From: Calycina herbarum
Lineage: Eukaryota > Ascomycota > Leotiomycetes > Helotiales > Pezizellaceae
Direction of reading: 5' to 3'
Length of the DNA: 64,000 bases
Assembly (NCBI GenBank): GCA_001414485.1
Contig: LLEY01000010.1
Location: 434,001 to 498,000 of the forward strand
Shown: positions 25,140 through 35,456 of the stretch, piece after piece
Numbering within the stretch: position 1 is the stretch's first letter
How the letters are laid out: every line of letters starts with the position of its first letter
Notes under the pieces: model-generated
What the model was told of the DNA's origin: nothing
What the model saw: the letters and a program-made list of their open reading frames with translations, nothing else
Database searches by the model: none
Translations under genes and position numbers: made by a program

Positions 25140-25580
25140 ATGACTGAACAAAAATCGCAAACGAAAACCCTACGGGGTCCTAATGAATGGTCAAAACCTC
25201 GTCCACTCGTCACTATTTACAACGGAGCCCTCGGTTCCCTAGGGGCACTCGCGGATCAGTATCTCCTTGGGGAGATTACTTACAAAGAACTGAAACAACA
25301 AGTTAATCCCGCGACCAATTGGCTACGAGGTAGCGAGAAATTCAAGGAGAAATTACGAGACCTAGCTGTTTTACTTGTACTAGGATGGTGCCCATTGTAT
25401 GATCAGGAAAGAGATATTGAGAACCCGGGATGTATTACCGAGGAGCTTATTAAGAGGTTGGGGGTTATTACCGGGGAGAAGATACTCCATTTGAATTTCT
25501 ATTTTGTAAGTTCTACATTCTGCTTGTTTTTCTATTTTGCTACCTTTAATTTCCATTTTACTTTGCTTTTTATACAGTGA
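25140..25580 (+). CDS. Unrecognised protein, probably exon 1 of a gene disrupted by a transposon
   Basis: The ATG at 25140 opens a frame coding 122 residues up to Phe at 25503-25505. A good donor (GTAAGT, 25506) follows, and the residues beyond it (VSSTFCLFFYFATFNFHF) look like translated intron. The product is mixed alpha-helical in composition, with a CxxxYDQE stretch and no signal peptide or known domain. The intron acceptor now nearest (TATACAG, ending 25577) is made by the end of an inserted MITE-like element, and its next codon is TGA (25578-25580). Spliced or not, the protein ends there. The original gene may have continued in the ORF at 28282-28986, since an acceptor at 28200 or 28209 would keep frame. 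I infer this; I cannot name the protein. Confidence 0.5.
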   Translation: MTEQKSQTKTLRGPNEWSKPRPLVTIYNGALGSLGALADQYLLGEITYKELKQQVNPATNWLRGSEKFKEKLRDLAVLLVLGWCPLYDQERDIENPGCITEELIKRLGVITGEKILHLNFYFVSSTFCLFFYFATFNFHFTLLFIQ

Positions 25581-25921
25581 GTTGCAAATTAAGCTTGAAT
25601 TTGCCTACTTTTTTTGTAATCCGAGCTTTTTAAGAAAATTCCTTGATTTCCCCTCTTTTTAGGCACTCTTTTACCTATTAATTAATAATAATATATAATA
25701 TACTATTTATAAGAACAGGAAAGAAGAGGCTTATATCTCCCCTTATACTCTATAAACTTTATAGGACAAAAACAGACAATTTTATATCTGTCTTGATTTT
25801 TATAAGGTCTTAGTATAGCCTGTTAACCTTATAGAGGTAGTAAAAAAAAAATCAAAATCTTTTTAAGAAAAGGGGTTATTTTAAGAATTATTTATCTTTT
25901 AGTTTACCTTTATTATACTTA

Positions 25922-27780
25922 ACGTGGTTTATCAGGACCTGGCGCATATCAGGACCTAGCACACTTTTCCTTGGCATTTAACTTTAAATATTAATAAATT
26001 AACTACAACATATTAAATTAACTATAACTACTTAGAATCCGAAGAATTAGACATATCTACATCTATTTAACAAGTTCGTATATTATGACCAGCTTTTCCG
26101 TAAGTGCCACAACGCCGTCTAGATGATTGCCCCTCCTTCTTATTACCCCCCTCTACACGTAAGTCGCGTTGTACTTGCTCGTTAACGTCCTTTTGAGTTA
26201 AAAGATCTTAGACATCCTCTACTGTAAGTGCCCCCCCTTGACATACACGAGTCTTTTTAGCTCTACGGCGTTTGCTTAAGGCTTTATTCGCTGCTCGAAG
26301 GGTACGTACTTCAGCAGACAACAAGGTTATCTTATAGGCTATTCGCTCTATACCTTTTGCTAATATAGCAACTGTCTTAAATAGTAGAGTCGGCGAGCTC
26401 CCCTAGTAACAGGCAATCCGTTTCTGAACAAGAGTCGATTATAAGAGCGCTTCAGTAGGGTTTGAAGGAGTCTAGGAGATCTAAGTATTAGAATTAGCAG
26501 TAGAGGGTCTTGGGGGAGTTGGAGTCCGTAACCTTACGTCAAGCTTTGAAAGTACTACTTACGGGTTAAAAGGCACTAGGCCAGCTCTACGGAATCTAGC
26601 TTAAGCGTTCTAGACCGTTATTGATTCTTTATATACTGCTATAAAAGCTAAAAAGAACTCCACCTTCGTAATATAGTTGATATAGGCTTTAATAAACGTC
26701 TCAATCTGCCGACTATACGCTTGCTTTAATATACTAAAGCACCTAATATTAAGTAGTTAGGTTATATAGGATGAGTAGGGAGGTAGTCCAAGAGTTATAA
26801 TGTTGTATGCTTTGTAATACTCTTAAAATTCAGCCGATTCATAACTCTTATACCTATCTAACACTAGTATTCGATATAGACCCTTTATACAACTAGTAGT
26901 ATGTTTATCGAAGTGTTTTAGCTATTCTAGACCTGTCTCGTTGTTTGTCTATCCGTTACTTATCGGTTTAATAACCTAGTCGTATAGGAGGCCGCCGTCT
27001 GTATACTAATTCGTAAGATGATTCTTCCCTTAGACGACTAAAATAGAGGGACATCTCAACCCTCGCCATTGATATAAGCAATTGCTATAGCCTATTCTCG
27101 ATTGCCTAGCTGAACTGCCTTGCCTCTGCCACGTCGATCTACACGTGTGACAACTATTATAGGGCAAATCATACCTATTATAAAGCCCGTTTCGTCGAAG
27201 TTATAGAAATCGTAATCTAAAACGCTATATTTCGCCCTTATATTTTACACAAGTCGGAACTATACGCTAATTAGGTTAGGATCTTCGTATAAGGCCCTTT
27301 AGAAGTCGTAAACGCGATTAAAACGTGTCTTTAACCCTAGTTATCGTTATATAAATCGATATACCTAAAGCTTACTAACGCGTTTCCCTCTCTACGATTC
27401 AAGGATATAATTTACTATATCTTCTACACTAGCTAGCCGGGGTGTAAACCCTCTAGAATCTAAGTCAAGTATGTTCTAAAGAATCACTTCCTCCTCGAGT
27501 TAAGTTAATTTAATATTTGCTAGCCGTCGTTCTAGGAGGGGAAGTTGGCTATTTATTCTACAGCGAAGGCTAGTTTCAGGGACTTTATAGATTTTTGCAG
27601 CAGCCCGACGACTAAGCTTTTTAGATGATCGGATAGCCTCGATAGCTAAGATGATTCGAGCTTCTTGAGTTTGAATTTCCATTAGTGGTTGTTGAGATAA
27701 CGCGTGTTAAAATAATGAAGTAGAGAAGATGGGAAAAGTGCGCCAGGTCCTGATATGCGCCAGGTCCTGATAAACCACGT
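25922..27780 (-). mobile_element. Fot1/pogo-type transposon, moderately RIP-mutated, nested in the MITE-like element
   Basis: A 1,859-bp element between TA dinucleotides (25920-25921, 27781-27782). Inverted repeats start ACGTGGTTTATCAGGACCTG and contain a doubled motif, ATCAGGACCTGGCGC. The minus strand encodes the family transposase. The first 60 codons (27682-27503) are still open: MEIQTQEARIILAIEAIRSS leads into SRRAAAKIYKVPETSLRCRI, a Psq/pogo helix-turn-helix. Downstream the frame is broken by stops, but blocks such as GLEQLKHFDKHT and the region before the last Asp remain readable. It is less mutated than the copies at 1-704 and 18881-20707. Confidence 0.92.
27500..27682 (-). pseudogene. 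Open N-terminal fragment of the pogo transposase
   Basis: Sixty residues with the helix-turn-helix of the pogo/Fot1 DNA-binding region (IxxAIxA...SxRxAAxxYxVPxTSLxxRI). It ends at a stop soon after, where family members continue with a CENP-B-type second DNA-binding segment and the DDE domain. It is a broken piece of the element at 25922-27780, not an independent gene. Confidence 0.8.
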
Positions 27781-28281
27781 TACTTCGAATTAATAAGTAA
27801 TATAAAAGAGAGATAATTAGATATAGTGCTTCTTTCTAGCTAGGCCTTGTCTCTTTTAGAGTACTTTTATTTTCTGTCTTCTAAAGAAAAGAAGGAGAAA
27901 GCTTTAATAAAAAAAGCTTGGATTACAAAAAAGTGGGCAAATTCAAGCTTAACTCGCAACTCACTGTATGAGCTTGTTGAACTTCCAGTGCTTCATTCTT
28001 GTTATCTTCATGATAGTCTTGTTCTGAATTCTTGATTTGTTTTAATTCTCTTACTTTTACTCTTTGTTTTATTTTCGAATTTATTTGGAATTTGTTTACT
28101 TTCTATACTTTGGGGTCTTTATACATTCATCGGCTTTTCTGCAAGTTTATTTTCTCTTTGTGGACTCTTTATATATAGTAAATGCTAATATCTCAAAAAG
28201 GATTGCCAGAGAAACAAGGAAGATACTGGATGTTGCGGTCGCAACAACTTCACCAACGAAAATTCCGTCCATACTATTGCA

Positions 28282-28986
28282 ATGATTGTCGAACTCGAAG
28301 TCGCAGCTAGGGAATACGGGATTAAGTTTAAGGGGGTATGGGGGTTTAGTAAGCCCTATTTTGAGGTCTGGTATAGAGCTATATTCCAGGATATTCCATG
28401 GGAACAGAAGGTTAAGCGACGATATACGGCTTTCCATATTGGGCAAAGCGCCGATCGAAATTGGGAGAAACGAAGACTTGAAGCAGTTGCTATGACAAGC
28501 ACACTTGTCAAGGTGGTAGAGAAGGATCCAAGGGAACTATACGACAAATTTCGCGATTACCTCAAGACTACTACCTGCAAACTCCAACTCCCCCCCTACG
28601 AAAGTGTCGAGCAAGATTCGACTCTAAGCGACAGAGTTCGCTTACTTCTGAAGCGAACCAGACATCCCCCTGAGACCCCAGAGGTTATTCCAGCTAAGCG
28701 ACGGTCGACATCTACTACAAACAAAGCACCTGTTAAGGTTTCACCGAAAATCCCTGTTGAGATTCATGAAGATAGTGAGGAGGAGTTAGACGAAGAGGAA
28801 GAAGAGGAGATAGAAGAGGTTCAAAATTGGAGGTTTATGGATACTGATACGAAAGTATGGAATAATAGTATGACTAGACTTCTGACAGAAGAGGAGTTAC
28901 TTTGGGGTGTGGATGTTGTTGCTGATTGTCAGCGGGAAGAAAGTTTGAGAAGTATTGCTAGGTACTATGGACCTGTAGGCTTCTAG
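28282..28986 (+). CDS. Unrecognised protein with an acidic stretch
   Basis: An ATG-started frame of 234 residues. Residues 1-105 are mixed charged with aromatic clusters (GVWGFSKPYFEVWYRAIF, DIPWEQKVKRRYTAFH). Residues 125-160 are Lys/Arg/Ser/Pro-rich and likely disordered. Residues 163-178 form a Glu/Asp run (EDSEEELDEEEEEEIEE), and the end reads LRSIARYYGPVGF. I recognise no domain. The frame is open upstream from 28189, so it may be the last exon of the gene that starts at 25140, joined by an acceptor at 28200 or 28209. Composition is normal and there are no RIP-like stops. Its acidic tract suggests a nuclear or chromatin-associated protein, but that is only a guess. Confidence 0.5.
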   Translation: MIVELEVAAREYGIKFKGVWGFSKPYFEVWYRAIFQDIPWEQKVKRRYTAFHIGQSADRNWEKRRLEAVAMTSTLVKVVEKDPRELYDKFRDYLKTTTCKLQLPPYESVEQDSTLSDRVRLLLKRTRHPPETPEVIPAKRRSTSTTNKAPVKVSPKIPVEIHEDSEEELDEEEEEEIEEVQNWRFMDTDTKVWNNSMTRLLTEEELLWGVDVVADCQREESLRSIARYYGPVGF

Positions 28987-29690
28987 TAAGGAGCAAGTGA
29001 TGCTGTGTAGTTCGTGGCAAGCAATACTCTTGGCCTTGAAATGGTAGAGAGAACTGCTGGCAAAGACCAATAAACTAGCAACCTTGAGATTCTCATAGAT
29101 CGTACCCCGCCCGTTTGAAAAGGAATGCACCCTTCGATTGTCCTCTCCTTGGTCTCAATATTCCAAGAATGGCCCAATTCCATCATATCCTCATGAATAA
29201 CAACACCCACCTTGATTAAGCCAGTTCCAAAGGAAAAGCTACAGAAGAAAAAAAGCAAATTGGCCGCTCTTTCCTAGGCGCCTCTATGACTCTCTCTTAT
29301 CCCTTGTTACCTATTTTCTTGTCAGTGCTATATGTCTCGTATTCGTATTTTTGGGTGCTGATGAGTCCTGTGAGTTGTCAGACATGTGAAAAATGATGAA
29401 CAAAAAACTGTTGTAGGAGAATATCTTGTTGGATATTACAAACATGAGAGTAGTTGTTGGAAAGGGGTGTGTTGAAAGGTAATAATGTTTGTGTTAGCAA
29501 AGCTTTTTCCAGTTCATGATACGTACAATATCAAGCCAGCGAGCCTCTGGAGATATGGGTTTGATAGAAGACATTGATAAGTTTCATAATACTTTGAAGC
29601 AGCTTTCAGTTGGATTTCTAAGATAAGAACAGGATGGAGGAGTCGCTCCACCTGCTCCTTCCTTGTTTGGGAATCTTTGGCGCACCCTCA
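28987..29690. other. Gene-free stretch
   Basis: No supportable gene. A minus-strand frame at 29258-28983 reads plausibly for about 50 residues (KVGVVIHEDMMELGHSWN...), then loses character. It may be a fragment of an old gene. Confidence 0.4.
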
Positions 29691-29695
29691 TTGTC

Positions 29696-29702
29696 TATAA
29701 AA
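29696..29702 (+). promoter_or_regulatory. TATA box with downstream pyrimidine-rich tract
   Basis: TATAAAA followed by long CT-rich stretches (about 29,704-30,090), the usual look of a fungal core promoter and 5' leader. It is about 390 nt upstream of the ATG of the decayed GHKL-ATPase gene at 30094, so the promoter seems to have outlived the reading frame. Confidence 0.5.
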
Positions 29703-30093
29703 AGGTCTCTCTTCCTCCCAAAGTTTTCTTCTACCTTACAACCTTTTACTCAACACAACATCTTCTCAAAACTCGCAGTCTCAAACTTCAGCTGGTACTT
29801 GAAGTGCCGTACACATCAACACACAACCACGCCAGACTTCAACTTGATTCCTCATCTTCAGCATCCATTTTGGAGTCTCTCAGCAGCAAAATATTCACGC
29901 TCACACGCTCACACTCTCCGCATCTTTGCATCTTCACCTTTACACCCACAAATATCTTCACCTTCCAAGGAGCCTGTGGCTTTCCTTTCACCAAAGGAAA
30001 AGTGCTTCAACTGAGTTTTCCCTTCCATTCAACTTCTCTATTCTCTCTGTAAACACAAATTGCATCTCGAATTTGATCATTTTTACGCCCCTC

Positions 30094-33000
30094 ATGTCTC
30101 AATTTCCGCGGTCTGTCCAACGACCCTCAAATTGTTTTAAAGCTTTAGCTTCTTCGCCCGGAAATGATTTTGAAGCATACAATCCCAACGAGCATATCGA
30201 AGAAGACAGAAACACATTGAAGGCAACCAAACACTCTCTCAATTTGGATCGGAATTATGTGCCTGACTGGACAGGCCAAGATGCATTTAGAGAGTTTTGT
30301 CAAAACTGGTAAGCTACAACTCTCCAGGTTCGGCATTAGGTATATACTGACAGAGTTTCCAGGATCGACGGCATGCTTTCAAGTTTCAATGTTTCGAGGG
30401 CTAACATTCGGGCCACCATCAAAGATGGAAATACAGAATGGGTTGCAGAAGTTCATCATGGAACTACTAACCAACTTATGGGATACGCCCGTTTCCTAAT
30501 TGCGAAAGGTGAAGTCGAACTCACTAACTTCAAAGCAAGTTTGACACGCAAAGCGTTGGATTTTGGAATTAGCGACAAGCGGAATGCGGGCGGAATAATG
30601 GCTGGTACTCATGGCGAAGGTTTCAAGGTTGCGGCACTTGTCATGGCTCGCAAAGGGTATCAGAATCGTTATGAGTCTGCCAACTTTTACTGGAGACTTT
30701 GTTTCGGAGGTCGTGATAAAAGTACTTTTTACGCCGACCTTTCGCCTATTTCAGCATCGAAACTACAGGAATTGATGGCCAAGAGCAACCAGAATCTCGA
30801 TTCTATTCGCCCATGAGAACTGAAGGGGCGTATATGGGAAGACACTACGGTTCGAATTGGAAATGTCTACGGCCGAGCAGACACAGGAAAACGAGTCGAT
30901 CAAAACACATTTTGAGAGTGGATTCAAGTTTCTCTGGTGCTTAATCCTCCCTCAGCTCTCATACAAACGCTATACGGTGACTTGATTCTAGATCAATGCC
31001 TATGCTGGCAGAGTCTATCTTAAAGGTCTTCGTCTCATTCATGAGTCGTCAAGCACCAAAGGATTTAAATGGGCCTACAACTTTGCCGAGGGAAATGTCA
31101 ACAGAGACCGACAAAGACTCACCAATCCTTCGGAAGAAGCCCGGACTCTTGCTTATATCTGGGACTCGGCAATTGTGGAAAACCCAAATATTATTCATGA
31201 TTATATCAAGCTTCTAGAGCAAGAGAACTGGGCGGATACTAGTAGAGCGGCAGAGTTCATGACCGAATTCACCGCGAAAAAAATATGGGACGTGTTGTTG
31301 CAACGGGTTGGGGAAAACTCTTTCTTCTACAAAAAAGGCAGCACGAAGGTAAGAGTTCTCATCCCCCTCCTTCTACATTTTCAATACACTGGTAGATGGT
31401 ACTGTTGTCATCCATGAAAGAATGGGTCAGTATTCCTATTTCTCTTAAAGCCTTTGCATACTTGTTTTCATCGTTTTGGTACAATGTTATTCTATTTATT
31501 AACATCTTCTAGGATAGAGAATTCATTGAAAATGGCTTGAAGATGGTCCCCCAACCGCTTTCTGCTTCCGTTTGGGATGCTCTACGGCGACATAAATTTC
31601 TTCGGGCTCCGGCTGAACAACATACTTGGTTACTCGAAAATGCACCACTCACAGAACTTGAAGAATCTGCATAGTCTGAAGGTACCAAAAGATTGCTGGG
31701 TGCTGCACTGGCAATACACCCAGTTACAAGGAACCTGACTACAGATTTCAAGGCGATTTCTGATAAAGAACTGGATCTGTTGATTAAAAACAATTCTGTC
31801 TTGGTCCACGAGAAATGGCTTGAGTATCATGGAAGTCACGAAAAATCCCCCTGCTGGTTGTCACAACGGGGAGCAGACATCGAGAATTTCACTTGTGATC
31901 ATATAATCTTAGATCTATATGACTCAGTCCTCCAAAGTCTCCGCAGTTGCAATTCATATGCAACGGATGACAGCCCGACTGTATTGGTCCAGCGAGTCGA
32001 TGATACTCTCCGCCAAATGCCAAGAAATGTGAAGTTTGAGAAAGTCAAAACGGCTGGAGAGTTAACCGTTTCCTGGACAGACGCGGAGAGCAAGATTGCC
32101 CTTGATGTTCATGGCATACAATTGAAGTGCAAGGTGACTCTTCACCGCGAAAGTACCTGTGCCAGTAAAAGAGACCAGCTCTTAAATACCGATGGTAAGT
32201 TCGGAACTTTACTGATATTGGGGATAATAACCATCTAACATTTTTCAGATGACCTAGAGGAGTCTGCATCTGATATAAGTAATGATTCTTCAAACGACGA
32301 TTCCTCAGATAGTGAGGAAAGTGAACAAGAAGATTCAGACGATGATGAAGGAGAGGTCAAGTCTGAGGGCAAGGCGAGTTGTGGATGCCCCTTCCAAATC
32401 ATGGATCAAATTTCATCTAAAGCACCGTGACCTCGATCCGAAACCTTCATACTTTCCAATGATCGCCACAGCCAGCGAGAACTCTATCTACGGAATTCCC
32501 CCGGCATCCATCAAACCAAGCCTCAACTGTAAAGGCAAAAGCAAGAAGAAGAAAGAAACCAAGAAAGAAACCAAGGAAGAACAGGCAGAGGCCGAAGAGA
32601 AGGAGCGCGATGACAAAGGCGAGAGCCCTTCCGTCAGCCGAAAGCCATCGGCAAAAAAGAGGATAACTGAGCTTGAGGACGAGCTGACTGAATCCAAAAA
32701 GGCACTCGCTGAAGACAAGAAAAAGCACGAAGAAACAGGCGAAAAGTTGGACCAATTGAGCACTGAATCAAACAAGGTTAAGCTCGAGAATGAAGCGCAA
32801 AGCAAAAGGCACGAAAGCACGATCGAGGATTTGACTGCCGAAAATGCAAATCTGCTCCAAGCCCGAACCGACAACGCAAACCAGATCGCGGAACTCTCAG
32901 CCACGATCGAAAAATTGCAGTATGATATCGAAAATGTTCATCGGCTAGCCAGAACAAAGGAGTCTCAGATGAAACGAGAGCTACATTGCAAGCCCTTCGT

Positions 33001-33288
33001 GCTTCGAACGAGGCTCTGAGATCTGGTTCTCAGCAAGCCTAATCAGTTCTCTCGAGACTTCCGATGATTTTAGAGATGATTCGACGAGCTCTCCAGCAAT
33101 CGGACTCTCAACAAATCATGGTCTTTTCGCTTGAGACTGCAGTTTCTATGCTTCAAGAAATGTTGGCTGCTTCTAACGACAAGAAGGGCGCCAGCCAATC
33201 ATTGGGGAATACGGAAAACGGCAAACGAGAGAGAAGTGAGGGTGACGATTCATCGGCTAGCCCGGAGAAGAGAGCAAGACTTGGTTAG
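30094..33288 (+). pseudogene. Decayed GHKL-ATPase-like gene with acidic and coiled-coil C-terminal part
   Basis: The ATG at 30094 starts exon 1 (to 30308); an intron at 30309-30362 (GTAAGC...CCAG) restores the frame. The joined protein shows a GHKL N-box, REFCQNWIDG (E67, N71, D74), and the ATP-lid glycine motif GTHGEGFK (about residue 153). This is a histidine-kinase/Hsp90/MORC-type ATPase fold, as in a family of large fungal uncharacterised proteins. Breaks follow: TGA 30814, TGA 30913, a one-base frameshift near 30994, TAG 31672, frameshifts near 32370 and 32970, and TAA 33040. Introns are visible at 31349-31512 (perhaps two) and 32195-32248 (with CTAAC). The C-terminal part has an acidic Ser/Asp run (about 32,250-32,350), a long coiled coil (about 32,640-33,040) and a final basic KRERSEGDD...EKRARLG. 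Homology continues across every break, so this is one inactivated gene. Confidence 0.82.
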
Positions 33289-35456
33289 AGCCACGCCGAA
33301 AAAATCATCGAGGGAAAAAATGTTGGAGTAGCAGGCGTTTGGGATGTCGTGGGAAAACTGGGAGGGTAATATGGAATAAAAACTCTATTAATCAGGGAGC
33401 CTATGTGGACGCCAGGATTTATTTATGCTGGTCTTGATATCTCAGTCGACTACAAGCAGTTTATTGACATCAGGAAAACTGGAGGTCGCATGTCAGGGAA
33501 ATGACATGCCGACAGATAGTGAGCTTTGCAATAATAAACATATTTACAAAATCCTTTTGATATTCGGGAATATGATATTTTCTTAGCTGTAGTCGAGAAA
33601 AGCACCACCAGGAGGTGAGTTTGTACGGGATATACATCCCCTGATGCAGCGGGAAAGACTATTTAAAAGCAAGCTTTCATCATCTAACTCATATTATAAC
33701 ATGCGAAGGAATAGAGCTTGCTTCTAGACAGGAACCACTAAACGAAAATAAAAAAGTATTTGTTCGCGAGCTTCGTACTAAATACTAGGTCATGAGTTAT
33801 GAAAATATAGGCTAGTGCACTGTAAAACTACCCATGGAGCTTGATCAGATCCCTTCGCTGACCTTCAGGGTTTGTTTGCTGTACACAGTGAGGAGACTCC
33901 TAGATCACATGCCTGTAAAGTTCATCTTTCAGGATCCAATTAATTTCTCCAGGGCCCTGATCCTCTGCACAGGCTGGTCTCCGCGTCGGAAAATCTAGCT
34001 ACCCCACCAAAAGCATTAACAACGTGGTTAAATAAAATTGGAAAATACTAGAACAAAACTAATCGATGTCTAACAGTATCAGCAAATGATCATAACTTTT
34101 AATTTATCAAGTAACTGCGGTTGGGAGGTGTCTTGACATGCCGCTGGTCTGTCGCACAATTGATGCAATTTCTCCCCCTCTTTCCAGGCCTCTTACAGGG
34201 GACGCAAAACTCCAGCGCAGAAGCCTGAACTGCAGCGATATCGCCTTGACGTCAGTGATCTGTTTCCCTGGTGGCCGCTTCAACCACACACGTAAGGAAA
34301 ACAATTATACTGAACATCCTCAAATAATCAAATCAAACAGTTCAGGATAATGAGCTTTCGTTATCCCAAAATCACCTGTTCCAGTGCCTCCAGCAAAATA
34401 TGTTTCTTTGGGTATACACAAGTGCTTGCTCTGGCACACTTGTGGATACCAATACTTCGAGCAAGTGTAAGGATACTCTATCTGAAATCCGAGCCCAACT
34501 TTCAACCAGCCATATGTGGATATTTGACATCTAGAAGATGTACTTGTAACTTCAAGCCCAAACTGCACCCTGAATAGATATCCCGGATCTTGAATCAACT
34601 CTCAAAAAACTCACAAAGACAAGATACGCACTACGATGTCGTAGGTCCGCTAGAGAGAGGCCCTAAAACCCAACTCGAACAAGATGTCCCAATCCAACAT
34701 AAACCAATACTATTATTCCAAAACAACAAACCAGAAAAATCACGAAAGAACTTATAACCTCATAACTTCATGAGTACCCTAACCCCCCAAGGTCTCTATA
34801 AATAGATAAAACCGTTCAAATCAAACCGGAACCCCAAGAAACCCAATTCAAGTCATCTAATAACAACATTCATAATACACTTTTTTTGAGAGTTGCAGGG
34901 AATAAATAGGTAGAAAGAAGCAAAGTCTAAGATCTTCAAATTATTTTCTGAACATAGTCCTCCAAAGAAACTTTGAGAGCCGTGGCATGTACAAGCTCGA
35001 GGAACGTTCGCGAAGGAAAATAGAAACGGTAGTAAATACATACATCAGCTTCCAACCTTCCTACCTTGTTTGCTGTCCCTACTATCTAGGGCAATTCAAG
35101 TGAGGACAATTTAGAACATCAACGTGGAGCTCTCGAACAATCACCCTCAACTGTCCCAAAATATATAGGTTGCTGCTTTGGATTGTGCTATGGAGCTTGA
35201 ACAACGAGAGGTGTCAAAATTAACTTCTACGGTTATTGTAAGACGAGACTGGGAGGCAGGTTGGAAAGCATTGAGAAGTTCGTGAAACGTCTCGGCGAAC
35301 CATTTTACGCTTCAAGGAGCAAGCGACTCGATTGCTTCGAATTACGGACCGCAGAGAAGTTGACTTACAAACTTGAAAACCCCCAACGAACAAGGTCTCA
35401 TAAGGTCCCTGAAGTTCTGCTCTCCGATAAAAAGGGCTTTATGCGTGTCAGCAAGA
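33289..35456. other. Gene-free stretch between two pseudogenes
   Basis: I can support no gene. A minus-strand frame at 34598-34320 (four Cys, no ATG, TTG start) and short plus-strand frames look like chance. It contains a TATA-like TATAAATA near 34,797 without a following gene, and the weak dispersed-repeat copy at 35028-35104. Confidence 0.5.
35028..35104. repeat. Dispersed repeat, copy 2 (weak)
   Basis: The order GTAGTAAATAC, CATCAG, CCTTCCTACCTTG, then GCAATTCAAGTGA matches copies at 24101-24182 and 62813-62893, with clear divergence in the middle. Confidence 0.4.

Larger units (their letters stand above)
25575..27966. mobile_element. MITE-like element with 57-bp inverted repeats, carrying a nested pogo element
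   Basis: Terminal inverted repeats of about 57 bp begin CAGTGAGTTGCAAATTAAGC at 25575 and, as reverse complement, CAGTGAGTTGCGAGTTAAGC at 27966. The two arms match at roughly nine of ten bases. TA dinucleotides flank it (25573-25574, 27967-27968), as for Tc1/mariner/pogo insertions. Without the nested element (25922-27780) it is only about 530 bp, AT-rich and non-coding, hence MITE-like. It appears to sit in an intron of the gene starting at 25140. Confidence 0.8.

Noticed and set aside
28064..28285. 73-residue frame rich in Phe/Tyr before 28282
   Set aside because: It looks like translated AT-rich intron; the frame ends in a stop just at the ATG of the following ORF.
29634..30093. Overlapping frames upstream of 30094, including an in-frame extension to 29926
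   Set aside because: They are CT-rich leader sequence after a TATA box; the product is low-complexity, and the GHKL homology begins after the ATG at 30094.
34320..34598. Minus-strand 92-residue frame with four Cys
   Set aside because: No ATG (TTG start), no signal peptide and no family likeness. A small secreted protein could not be supported.
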